Source: Propioniciclava coleopterorum
GTDB taxonomy: Bacteria > Actinomycetota > Actinomycetes > Propionibacteriales > Propionibacteriaceae
NCBI RefSeq assembly: GCF_011393335.1
Contig: NZ_CP049865.1
Span: 1,320,722 to 1,384,721, forward strand
Direction of reading: 5' to 3'
Length of the DNA: 64,000 bases
Shown piece after piece: positions 51,704 to 60,535 of this stretch (its first letter is position 1; each line of letters begins with the position of its first letter). A model generated the notes under the pieces. It was not told the DNA's origin. It did not search any database and saw only the letters and a program-made list of their open reading frames with translations. The position numbers and the translations under genes are program-made.

Positions 51704-52432
51704 TCAGATCACGGCGCGGATCAGCAGGATCACCGCGGCCAGGGTCGAGAACCCCACCACGGCCGCCCCGAAGGCGGTGTCGCTGAAGCGGCGTCCGCCC
51801 AGGATGGACGCCCCGAACCCGAGCAGCGTGGCCGGCAGCATCGACAGCCCCACCATCCACGAGGTCGCACTGAGGCGTCCGACCGCGGCCAGGGACGCCA
51901 GCGTCACGACGGTGCTCATCAGGAAGTAGACGGCCATGGTGGCGCGCGCCCGGGAGGGCGTGTCGTTGCGCAGCACGATCGCGATCGGCGGGCCGCCGAT
52001 GGACGCCGTGGTGCCGCCCAGGCTCGAGATCGCGCCTGCGCTGATCAGGGTCGCCGGGCCGCGGCGCGGCTCGATCCGGAACAGCGGCAGCACCGCGACC
52101 AGCAGCACCACGATGCCGACGATCACCTGCAGCACGCGCGCCGGCACCGCCGCGACGATCCAGGCGCCGAGCAGCGTGGCCGGCAGCGTCCCGACCATGA
52201 TCCAGCCCAGCGCGCGCCAGTCCACGGACCGGCCCTCGCGGGCGAGCGTCATGAACGGCAGCGGGATGGATCCGATGATGAGCGCCGCGGGGATCAGCTC
52301 GGGCGCGAGGAACGCCACGACGGGCGCGGCGATCACGCCGAAACCGAAACCGATGTAGCCCTGCACCGCGGCGCCCACGAAGGCGAGCACGAGCAGCACC
52401 ACGAAGACGCCGGTCGAGACTCCGACGATCAC
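51704..52432 (-). CDS. TSUP (TauE/SafE) family membrane transporter, end of the rha-lut operon
   Basis: 242 residues from GTG 52432, which overlaps the lutC stop as GTGA. Seven to eight helices. Family repeats AAVQGYIGFGFGVIAAPVVA and SSLGGTTASIGGPPIAIVL each carry the Gly/Pro motif of TSUP proteins. TSUP members move sulfite, sulfoacetate and other organic anions. Overlap with the lactate genes suggests an organic-acid substrate such as lactate, which is inference only. Confidence 0.83.
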   Translation of the reverse strand: MIVGVSTGVFVVLLVLAFVGAAVQGYIGFGFGVIAAPVVAFLAPELIPAALIIGSIPLPFMTLAREGRSVDWRALGWIMVGTLPATLLGAWIVAAVPARVLQVIVGIVVLLVAVLPLFRIEPRRGPATLISAGAISSLGGTTASIGGPPIAIVLRNDTPSRARATMAVYFLMSTVVTLASLAAVGRLSATSWMVGLSMLPATLLGFGASILGGRRFSDTAFGAAVVGFSTLAAVILLIRAVI

Positions 52433-53073
52433 AGGCGCCCGCCCACCAGGACGACGTGCAGCGTCCGGGGTCCGTGCACGCCCTCGACCCGGCTGAGTTC
52501 GATGTCGGAGGTGGCGGACGGCCCGCTGATCCAGGTCAGCGGGGAGCCGTCGCCGATCGCGGCGGTGAGGCGTGCGACCGCCTCGGGGACGCCGCTGACG
52601 ACCTGGTCGGCGCGCACGACGCACACGTGCAGGTCGGGGACGAGCGTGAGGGCGCGGCGGCCCTGGTCGGGTCCGTGGTCGAGCACGATCGTGCCGGTCT
52701 CGGCGATGCCGACGGCCGATGCGGTCACGACGGCGTCGATCCGGTCGAGTTCGCGGCGGTCCAGCGGCGGGTCATCGTCGTGCACCGTCAAGCCGGCCGC
52801 GGCGATCGCATCCCGCCAGGACGCGGGGACGCCCGCGGGCAGGACGACCGAGGCCGCCTCGCCCAGCCCCGCCACGACGGCGGCGGGCACGTCGTCGGGC
52901 GCGACCCGGACGACGGTGGCCCGGTAGTCGGCGACGCGTTCGTCGAAGACGTCCAGGACGTCGCCCGCGAGCTCCACGGGACGGCCGTAGGCCCAGCCCG
53001 CGGAGCGTCCGGGCGCGCGCTCGTCGCCGAGCGCGGCGGCGATCCGCCCGAGGATGACCTCACGGCTGCCCAT
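52429..53073 (-). CDS. lutC: Lactate utilization protein C (LutC/LldG family)
   Basis: 214 residues from ATG 53073. DUF162 features: MGSREVILGRIAAALGD, AVVTASAVGIAETGTIVLD, RALTLVPDLHVCVVRADQVV and a final ISGPSATSDIELSRVEGVHGP. With LutA and LutB it oxidises L-lactate to pyruvate. It overlaps the end of lutB by 14 bases and is overlapped by the TSUP gene, so the four are tightly coupled. Confidence 0.9.
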   Translation of the reverse strand: MGSREVILGRIAAALGDERAPGRSAGWAYGRPVELAGDVLDVFDERVADYRATVVRVAPDDVPAAVVAGLGEAASVVLPAGVPASWRDAIAAAGLTVHDDDPPLDRRELDRIDAVVTASAVGIAETGTIVLDHGPDQGRRALTLVPDLHVCVVRADQVVSGVPEAVARLTAAIGDGSPLTWISGPSATSDIELSRVEGVHGPRTLHVVLVGGRL

Positions 53074-54579
53074 CGTTCCCCTTCCCCTGCGTCGCGCCGC
53101 GCTCCCGCCGCCACCAGTCCCGGAACGTCTCCGTGGGGGGCTTGGGCAGGTCGCGGGCGGTGGTCCAATGCGCGGCCGGGCCGGGGACCGGCAGCGGGCC
53201 GATGACGGGCTTGGGCCAGAGGCGTCCGGCGAGTTCGACGCCCTTCTCGGCCAGCCCGAGGCGGGCGCCGGCGCCCATGAGCCAGCCGCCGCCCTTCATG
53301 ACCAGCGCCTCCGCGGTGGGGCGCTTGGCCGTCTCCACGACGCGGTTGCGCAGGTGGACGAGCACCTCGGGGATGTCGATCCGCACCGGGCACACCTCGA
53401 AGCAGGCCCCGCACAGCGAGGACGCGTACGGCAGCGACCGGTCAATGTCGGACTCCAGCCCGCGCAGCATCGGCGTCAGGATCGCGCCGATGGGCCCCGG
53501 GTAGACCGAGCCGTAGGCGTGGCCGCCGGTGCGCTCGTAGACGGGGCAGATGTTGAGGCAGGCCGAGCACCGGATGCAGCGCAGCGCCTGGCGTCCGACC
53601 TTGTCGGCCAGCACCTTGGTGCGGCCGTTGTCGACCAGCACGACGTGTACGTTCTGCGGCCCGTCGCCCTCGCGGACGCCGGTCCACATGGACGTGTACG
53701 GGTTCATCCGCTCGGCGGTCGAGGAGCGCGGCAGCAGCTGCAGGAAGACCTCGAGGTCGGACGCCGTGGGCAGCACCTTCTCGATGCCCACCACCGAGAT
53801 CAGCGTCTCGGGCAGCGTCAGGCACATCCGGCCGTTGCCCTCGGACTCGACCACCACCAGCGTCCCGGTGTCGGCGATCGCGAAGTTGGCCCCGACACCG
53901 CCACCTTGGCGCGCAGGAACTTCTCCCGCAGGTGGACGCGCGCCGCCCCGGCCAGCTCGCCGGGCTCATCGGTGAGCCCCGCGGGCGCGGGCTCGCCGTA
54001 GTTGCCCATCTCGGCGTTGAAGATCTCGCGCACCTCGGAGCGGTTGCGGTGGATCGCGGGCACGAGGATGTGGCTGGGTCGGTCGTGACCCAGCTGGACG
54101 ATCAGCTCGGCCAGGTCGGTCTCCCAGGACGCGATCCCGGCCGCTTCGAGGGCCTCGTTGAGGTCGATCTCCTGGGTGGCCATCGACTTCACCTTGACGA
54201 CCTCGTCGGCGCCCTGCTCGCGCACCAGGTCGATGACGATCCGGTTGGCCTCCTCGGCGTCGGTGGCCCAGTGGACGACCGCGCCGGCGCGGGTGAGCGA
54301 CTCCTCGAGCTGCAGCAGGTAGGTGTCCAGGTGCGCCAGGACGTCGTCCTTGATCGCCTCGCCGGCCAGCCGCATCTCCTCCCAGTTCGGGACCTCGGCC
54401 ACGGCGTTGGCCCGCTTGTCGCGGATGGTCGTGGTGGCGTGCTTGAGGTTGCGCCGCAGCTGGGAGTCGGCGACGGCCTTGGCGGCGTTCTTGTCGAACT
54501 TCGGCATCCCGATGAACGTGCCGGGCGGCGGCGCCGGGGTGAGGCGTCCGGCGTCGGGGCGGCGGAGCGGGGCGTTCAT
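53060..54579 (-). CDS. lutB: Lactate utilization iron-sulfur protein LutB (apparent frameshift)
   Basis: ATG 54579 overlaps the lutA stop as ATGA. The N-terminal DUF162-like region includes ADEVVKVKSMATQEIDLNEAL and PAIHRNRSEVREIF. Near 53891 the frame breaks. One G added (C4 run 53890-53893) gives KVAVSGANFAIADTGTLVV, the expected family stretch. Two iron-sulfur motifs follow: CIRCSACLNICPVY and SSLCGACFEVCPVRID. The repaired protein has about 506 residues, normal for LutB. It carries electrons from lactate oxidation. Confidence 0.87.
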
Positions 54580-55331
54580 GCGACCGCCTCGCCGGTCTCC
54601 GTGCCGGCGAGGATCTCCGCCAGGTGGATGGGCCGGACGCCCGTCTGCAGCCGGCTGAGCAGGCCGCCGATGTGCATCAGGCAGGAGTTGTCGCCGGCGA
54701 CGAGGTATTCGGCCCCGGTGTCGAGCACCGCCCGCACCTTGTCCGAGCCCATCGCGACGGAGACGTCGGGGTTCTTCACCGAGAAGGTGCCCCCGAAGCC
54801 GCAGCACTGCTGGGCGTCGGGCAGGTCGAGCAGCGTGAGCCCGCGGACGGCCTGCAGCAGGCGGTAAGGGCGGTCCCCCACCTTCGTGACGCGCAGCGAG
54901 TGGCACGTCGGGTGGTAGGTGACCCGGTGCGGGAAGTAGGCGCCCACGTCGGTGGTGCCCAGCACGTCCACGATGAACTCGCTCAGCTCGTAGGTCTTGG
55001 CGACCACGTCGGCGACGCCGGCGCGCAGGGCCGGGCTGCCGTCACGGGCGGCGAGCATCGGGTGCTGGTCGCGGACCGAGCCGACGCACGACCCGGACGG
55101 GCCGACGATGTAGTCGTAGTCGGCGAAGGCGTCGACGTAGTTGCGCACCGACCCCATGGCCTCATCGAAGTAGCCGGTGTTGGTGAACATCTGGCCGCAG
55201 CAGCTCTGGCTCAGCGGGAACTCCACCGTGCAGCCGAGCCGCTCCAGCAGCGCGACGACCGCCTTCGGGGTCGACGGGAACATGGCGTCGTTCACGCAGG
55301 TGGCGAACAGGGCCACGGTCGGTCCGCTCAT
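54576..55331 (-). CDS. lutA: Lactate utilization protein A (cysteine-rich CCG domain)
   Basis: 251 residues from ATG 55331 with AAGGGAGG upstream. Two CCG domains: LSQSCCGQMFTNTGY and DAQQCCGFGGTFSVKN, with accessory Cys in FATCVNDAMFP and SGSCVGSV. These bind an iron-sulfur cluster of the heterodisulfide-reductase type. It begins 50 bases after the rhaB stop. A TTGACC box in that gap may be an extra internal promoter, but there is no terminator. Confidence 0.9.
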   Translation of the reverse strand: MSGPTVALFATCVNDAMFPSTPKAVVALLERLGCTVEFPLSQSCCGQMFTNTGYFDEAMGSVRNYVDAFADYDYIVGPSGSCVGSVRDQHPMLAARDGSPALRAGVADVVAKTYELSEFIVDVLGTTDVGAYFPHRVTYHPTCHSLRVTKVGDRPYRLLQAVRGLTLLDLPDAQQCCGFGGTFSVKNPDVSVAMGSDKVRAVLDTGAEYLVAGDNSCLMHIGGLLSRLQTGVRPIHLAEILAGTETGEAVA

Positions 55332-55381
55332 GGTCCTCCCTTGTCGTCGTCGTTCGACTCTGGTACGAGCCCGGTGATTGG

Positions 55382-56803
55382 TCAACTGGTTGGCACGAGG
55401 TGGCCGGGTTCGTGGCGGCGCGGGCTCGTCGAGCGGGCGACGAGGTCGCGCAGGTCCGCCAGGCCGCCGGGCAGGCCCAAGCCGCGGGCCTGGGCCAGGA
55501 CGTTGCCCAGCGCGGTCGCCTCGACCGGGCCGGCGAGCACCGGGACGCCGGCGCGTGCGGCCGTCCGGGCGCACAGAAGTTCGTTCAACGAGCCGCCGCC
55601 GACGATGTGGATCTGCGCGATCGGGATCCCGGAGAGTTCCCCGGCCAGCAGCGCGGTGCGCGCGAAGGCGTCCGCGAGGCTCTCCAGGATCAGCCGGACC
55701 AGCGCGGGCTGCGAGGCGGGGACGGGCAGGCCACGCTCGGTCAGCCAGGACGCGATCCTCGCGGGCATGTCGCCGGGCGGCAGGAAGCGGGCGTCGTCGA
55801 CGTCGAAGAGGTGCGCGGGCTCCGGCTCGGCGGTGGCCGCCGCGAGAACGTCCGTCAGGTCGACGGGCCGGCCCTCGCGCTCCCAGCCGCGCAGGGTCTC
55901 GGTGAGGATCCACAGCCCCATCACGTTGCGCAGGAAGCGGGTGGTGCCGTCCACGCCGCCCTCGTTGGTGAAGTTGGCCTCCCGGGCGGCGTCGGTGAGG
56001 ATCGGCGCCGGCGTCTCGACGCCGACCAGCCCCCACGTGCCGCACGAGATGTAGGCGGCCCGGGTGGGGTCCATCGGCACGGCCAGCACGGCGGCGGCCG
56101 TGTCGTGGCTGGGCGCCGCGAACACCGGGACGGCCGCGCCGACCATCTCCGCGGCGTGCCCGGTCAGCGCGCCGATCCGGTCCCCCGGCTGCACGAGCGG
56201 CCCGAACAGGGACGCGGGGATGCCGAGGCGTCCCATCAGGTCGGTGTCCCAGGTGCCGGTGCGCGGGTCGAGCAGGCCGGTGCTGGACGCGTTGGTCACC
56301 TCGTTGACCCGCTCCCCGGTCAGCCAGAACGCGAGCAGGTCCGGCAGCATCAGGAACCGCTCGGCGCCCAGCCCCGACGGGGTCTCGGCGGCGAGCTGGT
56401 AGAGGGTGTTGAAGGGCAGGAACTGCAGCCCGTTGCGCCCGTACAACTCGGCGAACGGCACCACCGCGTGCACCGCCTCGACGCCGCGGGCGCCGCGCTC
56501 GTCGCGGTAGGCGTACGGCAGCCCGACCAGGGCGTCGCCGCGCAGCAACCCGTAGTCGACGGCCCACGAGTCGATGCCGATGCCGTCCAGCGGTGCGGAC
56601 GCCGCGGCCGCGCGCAGGCCGTCCAACGCGGACGCGTAGAGGTGCAGCAGGTCCCAGTGCAGGCCATCGGGCAGGCGGACCGGCTCATGGGCGAACCGGG
56701 CCACCTGCTCCAAGGCGATGCCGTCGGCCGACACCCGGCCGAGCATGACGCGCCCGCTGGTCGCTCCGAGATCGACCGCGGCGACCGTGACGGGCGCGCT
56801 CAT
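55382..56803 (-). CDS. rhaB: Rhamnulokinase
   Basis: 473 residues from ATG 56803. FGGY carbohydrate kinase layout: VAAVDLGATSGRVMLGRV (phosphate loop), IGIDSWAVDYGLL (catalytic Asp), NEVTNASSTGLLDPRTGTWD, PSHDTAAAVLAVP, YISCGTWGLVGVE and IHIVGGGSLNELLCARTA. It phosphorylates L-rhamnulose at C1. It lies 12 bases after the aldolase/dehydrogenase gene in the same operon. Confidence 0.93.
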   Translation of the reverse strand: MSAPVTVAAVDLGATSGRVMLGRVSADGIALEQVARFAHEPVRLPDGLHWDLLHLYASALDGLRAAAASAPLDGIGIDSWAVDYGLLRGDALVGLPYAYRDERGARGVEAVHAVVPFAELYGRNGLQFLPFNTLYQLAAETPSGLGAERFLMLPDLLAFWLTGERVNEVTNASSTGLLDPRTGTWDTDLMGRLGIPASLFGPLVQPGDRIGALTGHAAEMVGAAVPVFAAPSHDTAAAVLAVPMDPTRAAYISCGTWGLVGVETPAPILTDAAREANFTNEGGVDGTTRFLRNVMGLWILTETLRGWEREGRPVDLTDVLAAATAEPEPAHLFDVDDARFLPPGDMPARIASWLTERGLPVPASQPALVRLILESLADAFARTALLAGELSGIPIAQIHIVGGGSLNELLCARTAARAGVPVLAGPVEATALGNVLAQARGLGLPGGLADLRDLVARSTSPRRHEPGHLVPTS

Positions 56804-56815
56804 CTCTCCCCCGGC

Positions 56816-58852
56816 CTAGCGCAGGAACGCGGCCGCGACGCCGGCGTCCACCGGGACGTGCAGGCCGGTCGTGTGCGACAGGTCGGACGTGCACAGCACG
56901 AACGCCGCGTTGGCGATGTTCTCGGGCAGCACCTCGCGCTTGAGCAGGGTGCGCTGGGCGTAGTACTTGCCCAGGTCCTCCTCGGCGACGCCGTAGACGG
57001 CGGCGCGCTTGGCTCCCCAGCCGCCGGCGAAGATGCCCGATCCGCGGACCACGCCGTCGGGGTTGATGCCGTTGACCTTGACGCCGTGCTCGCCCAGCTC
57101 GGCGGCCAGCAGCCGCACCTGGTGCGCCTGGTCGGCCTTGGTGGCGGAGTAGGCGATGTTGTTCGGGCCGGCGAAGACCGAGTTCTTGGACGAGATGTAG
57201 AGGATGTCCCCGCCCAGCTTCTGCTCGATCAGCACCTTGGCGGCGGCGCGGGAGACCAGGAACGAGCCCTTGGCCATCACGTCGTGCTGCAGGTCCCAGT
57301 CGGCCTCGGTGGTCTCCAGCAGTGACTTGGAGAGCGACAGGCCGGCGTTGTTCACCACGATGTCCAGGCCGCCGAAGGCCAGCACGGTGGCGTCCACCGC
57401 GGCCTGCACCTGCTCGGCCGAGGTGACGTCGCACTGCAGCCCGATGGCGACGTCCGGGCCGCCGATCTCGGCGGCGGCCGCCTGCGCCTTGGCGAGGTCG
57501 AGGTCGGCGATGGCGACGCAGGCGCCCTCGGCCGCGAACCGGGCGGCGATGGCCTTGCCGATGCCGGACGCCGCGCCGGTGACCAGCGCGATCCGGGTGG
57601 CGAGCGGCTTGGGCTTGGGCATCCGCTGCAGCTTGGCCTCCTCCAGCGCCCAGTACTCGATGCGGAACTTCTCGGCCTCGTCGATGGGCGCGTACGTCGA
57701 CAGCGCCTCGGCGCCGCGCATCACGTTGATCGCGTTGACGTAGAACTCGCCGGCGACGCGGGCGGTCTGCTTGTTCGCGCCGTAGGAGAACATGCCCACG
57801 CCCGGGATCAGGATGATCAGTGGGTCGGCGCCGCGGATCGCGGGGCTGTCGGGGGTGGCGTTGCGCTCGTAGTAGCCGGCGTAGTCGGCACGGTACTCCT
57901 CGTGCAGGGTCTCCAGGCGGGCGATCGTGTCCTCGACCGAGGCGTCCGCGGGCAGGTCGAGCAGCATCGGCTTGACCTTGGTGCGCAGGAAGTGGTCGGG
58001 GCAGGACGTCCCGAGCTCGGCCAGCGCGGGCGCCTTCTCCGAGGCCAGGAACTCGAGCACGACGTCGGCGTCGGTGAAGTGGCCGACCATCGGACGGTCC
58101 TGGCTGGCGATCGCGCGCAGGGTTGGGGCCAGCGCGGCGGCCTTGGCCTTCCGCTCCGCCTCGGGCAGCGCCTCGAACCCGGCCCGGACGCCGCCGAACG
58201 GGTCGGCCTTGCCGTGCGCCGCGATGTGGTCCTCGGCGGTCTTGATGATCCACAGGGAGTTGGCCTCGGCCTCCTCCGAGGTGTCGCCCCACGCGGTGAT
58301 GCCGTGCCCGCCCAGGATCGTGCCGATCGCGGCCGGGTTGGCCTCCTTGATCGCGGCGATGTCCAGGCCGAGCTGGAAGCCCGGACGCCGCCACGGCACC
58401 CACACCACCTTGTCACCGAAGATCTGCGCCGTGAGCGCCTCGCCGTCGGCGGCCGTCGCGATGGCGATGCCGGAGTCGGGGTGGAGGTGGTCGACGTGGG
58501 CGGCGTCCACCAGGCCGTGCATGGCGGTGTCGATGGACGGCGCCGCCCCACCCTTGCCGTGCAGGCAGTAGTCGAAGGCCGCGACCATCTCGTCCTCGCG
58601 GTCGATGCCGGGATAAACGTCGACCAGGGCGCGCATCCGGTCCAGGCGCAGAACGGCCAGGCCCTCGGGCTTGAGGGTGCCCAGGTCGCCGCCCGAGCCC
58701 TTGACCCAGCACAGCTCGACGGGCTCGCCCGTGACGGGGTCGATCTCGGTGCCCTTGGCGGAGGTGTTGCCGCCGGCGTAGTTGGTGTTGCGGGGGTCGG
58801 CGCCCAGACGGTTGGAGCGCTCGATCAGCTGACGGACTGCTTCATTGACCAT
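56816..58852 (-). CDS. rhaEW: Bifunctional rhamnulose-1-phosphate aldolase / short-chain dehydrogenase (RhaEW)
   Basis: 678 residues from ATG 58852. The first about 400 residues are a class II aldolase domain (NTNYAGGNTSAKG, WVKGSGGDLGTL, VDHLHPDSGIAIA with metal-binding His, GGHGITAWGDTSEEAE). The rest is a short-chain dehydrogenase: ALVTGAASGIGKAIAARFAA, VVNNAGLSLSKS, and the catalytic YSATKAD. The aldolase yields dihydroxyacetone phosphate and L-lactaldehyde; the dehydrogenase oxidises the latter to L-lactate with NAD. That fits the lut genes further along the operon. Full normal length, no frameshift. Confidence 0.92.
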   Translation of the reverse strand: MVNEAVRQLIERSNRLGADPRNTNYAGGNTSAKGTEIDPVTGEPVELCWVKGSGGDLGTLKPEGLAVLRLDRMRALVDVYPGIDREDEMVAAFDYCLHGKGGAAPSIDTAMHGLVDAAHVDHLHPDSGIAIATAADGEALTAQIFGDKVVWVPWRRPGFQLGLDIAAIKEANPAAIGTILGGHGITAWGDTSEEAEANSLWIIKTAEDHIAAHGKADPFGGVRAGFEALPEAERKAKAAALAPTLRAIASQDRPMVGHFTDADVVLEFLASEKAPALAELGTSCPDHFLRTKVKPMLLDLPADASVEDTIARLETLHEEYRADYAGYYERNATPDSPAIRGADPLIILIPGVGMFSYGANKQTARVAGEFYVNAINVMRGAEALSTYAPIDEAEKFRIEYWALEEAKLQRMPKPKPLATRIALVTGAASGIGKAIAARFAAEGACVAIADLDLAKAQAAAAEIGGPDVAIGLQCDVTSAEQVQAAVDATVLAFGGLDIVVNNAGLSLSKSLLETTEADWDLQHDVMAKGSFLVSRAAAKVLIEQKLGGDILYISSKNSVFAGPNNIAYSATKADQAHQVRLLAAELGEHGVKVNGINPDGVVRGSGIFAGGWGAKRAAVYGVAEEDLGKYYAQRTLLKREVLPENIANAAFVLCTSDLSHTTGLHVPVDAGVAAAFLR

Positions 58853-58892
58853 GGTTGGTGGTTTTCCTGTCGTGGGTGAGGGACGGGAGGGC

Positions 58893-60059
58893 TCAGGCGC
58901 CCCAGGACGCCTGGGTGCCGCCGACGCGGTCGGCCTCGATCTTCTCCTGGTAACCGGAGGCCAGGTAGGCGGCCATCGGGTCGCCGGGCAGGCCGCGTTC
59001 TCCGCGCCAGGCGGCCAGCTGGGAGCGGACGTCGGTGTAGAAGGCGTCCATGAGGACCTGATTGGCGCCGAGCACGTCGCCGTTCTCCTGGGCGACCTTC
59101 AGCGCGTCGGCGTCGACGGCCAGCGCGCGGGCCAGCATCTCCTGGACGTTGAGCACCGACCGGATCTGGCCGGGGATCTTCTTCTCGATGTTGTGGCACT
59201 GGTCGAGCATGAACACCACGCCCGAGTCGGCCTTCAGGCCGCCGCCGCGCACGACCTCGTACAGGATGCGGAACAGCTGGAACGGGTCGGCCGCGCCCAC
59301 GATCAGGTCGTCGTCGGCGTAGAACCGGCTGTTGAAGTCGAAGCTGCCCAGGCGTCCGAGGCGCAGCAGCTGCATGACGATGAACTCGATGTTCGTGCCG
59401 GGGGCGTGGTGGCCGGTGTCGAGGCAGACCGAGGCCTGCTCGCCCAGCGCGAGGCACTGCACCAGCGAGGTGCCCCAGTCCGGGACGTCGGTGTGGTAGA
59501 ACGCCGGCTCGAAGAACTTGTACTCCAGGACGAGGCGCTGGTCGGCGTCCAGGGCGGCGTAGATCTCGGCGAGCCCCTCGGCGAGCCGGTCCTGCCGGCC
59601 GCGCAGGTCGTCCTGGCCCGGGTAGTTGGTGCCGTCGGCGAGCCAGATCTTCAGATCCTTCGAGCCGGTGGCGCGCATGATCTCGATGCACTCGAGGTGG
59701 TGGTCGATCGCGGCGCGGCGGACGGCGGCGTCGGTGTGGCACAGCGAACCCAGCTTGTACTGGTCGTCCTGGAACGTGTTGGAGTTGATCGTGCCGATCC
59801 GCACGCCGCGGTCGGCGGCGTGCGCCGCCAGGGCGTCCCAGTCGTCCACCTTGTCCCACGGGATGTGCAGCGCGACGGCCGGGGCGAGCCCGGTGAAGGC
59901 GTTGACCTGGGCGGCGTCGTCGATCTTCTCGAACGGGTCGCGCGGGCCGCCGGGGCCGGCGAAGACCTTGAACCGCGTGCCGGAGTTGCCGTACGCCCAC
60001 GAGGGCACCTCGATCGCCAGGGTGGCGAGGGTGTCGAGCTGGTCGGTGGTCAAAGCCAT
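58893..60059 (-). CDS. rhaI: L-rhamnose isomerase (RhaI type)
   Basis: 388 residues from ATG 60059, one base after the rhaM stop. Xylose-isomerase-like barrel of the RhaI group: VPSWAYGNSGTRFKVFAGPG, LHIPWDKVDDWDAL, LVLEYKFFEPAFYHTDVPDW (Glu/His metal ligands), CLDTGHHAPGTNIEFIV, SFDFNSRFYADDDLIVG. It converts L-rhamnose to L-rhamnulose with manganese or a similar metal. This is the Pseudomonas/actinobacterial form, unlike E. coli RhaA. Confidence 0.92.
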   Translation of the reverse strand: MALTTDQLDTLATLAIEVPSWAYGNSGTRFKVFAGPGGPRDPFEKIDDAAQVNAFTGLAPAVALHIPWDKVDDWDALAAHAADRGVRIGTINSNTFQDDQYKLGSLCHTDAAVRRAAIDHHLECIEIMRATGSKDLKIWLADGTNYPGQDDLRGRQDRLAEGLAEIYAALDADQRLVLEYKFFEPAFYHTDVPDWGTSLVQCLALGEQASVCLDTGHHAPGTNIEFIVMQLLRLGRLGSFDFNSRFYADDDLIVGAADPFQLFRILYEVVRGGGLKADSGVVFMLDQCHNIEKKIPGQIRSVLNVQEMLARALAVDADALKVAQENGDVLGANQVLMDAFYTDVRSQLAAWRGERGLPGDPMAAYLASGYQEKIEADRVGGTQASWGA

Positions 60060-60060
60060 G

Positions 60061-60423
60061 TCAGTCTCCTTGAGGGGCGGTCGGCAGCCCCGCCGCGCGT
60101 AGTTGGTCGTCGAGGTTGAAGATCTCCTCCAGGCGGAGGAACCCCTGGTCGGGCGGCAGGTCGAGGTCCACGAAGAACTCTCCCATCTCGGCCTGCCAGC
60201 GGGCGTTCACGTCCGTCGCCGCCATCGCGTCCTGCGCGGCGGCGAGGCTCTCGGTCTCCAGGTACCCGATGAGCAGCCCGTCAGGGCGCAGGAAGATCGA
60301 GTAGTTCCCCCAGCCGGTGTCGCGGAGCGCGGCGAGCATGTCGGGCCACACGGCGGCGTGCCGGGCCTTGTACTCCTCGAGGCGCTCGGGCCTGACCTGC
60401 AACTGGAAGCACACGCGCTCCAT
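60061..60423 (-). CDS. rhaM: L-rhamnose mutarotase
   Basis: 120 residues from ATG 60423 with AGGAGG upstream. RhaM traits: VCFQLQVRPERLEEYKARH (His in the active site), VWPDMLAALRDTGWGNYSIF and GYLETESLAAAQDAM. It interconverts the alpha and beta anomers of L-rhamnose so the isomerase gets its preferred form. It is the first gene of the eight-gene operon, with a perfect LacI-type palindrome 19 bases upstream of its start. Confidence 0.93.
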   Translation of the reverse strand: MERVCFQLQVRPERLEEYKARHAAVWPDMLAALRDTGWGNYSIFLRPDGLLIGYLETESLAAAQDAMAATDVNARWQAEMGEFFVDLDLPPDQGFLRLEEIFNLDDQLRAAGLPTAPQGD

Positions 60424-60441
60424 GTCCCCGACCTCCTTGCC

Positions 60442-60453
60442 TGAAACGTTTCA
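60442..60453 (-). promoter_or_regulatory. LacI-type operator of the rha-lut operon
   Basis: TGAAACGTTTCA, a perfect 12-base palindrome with the AACGTT centre typical of LacI-family sites. It lies 19 bases before rhaM and 83 bases before the divergent lacI-type gene. Confidence 0.78.
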
Positions 60454-60535
60454 TGACGAACTCTGCCAGCGCCCGAACGCGCGGTCAAGGTGGTCCCCGG
60501 AATTTCCTCGTTGGCGTTGTCGCTACGATCCCAGC

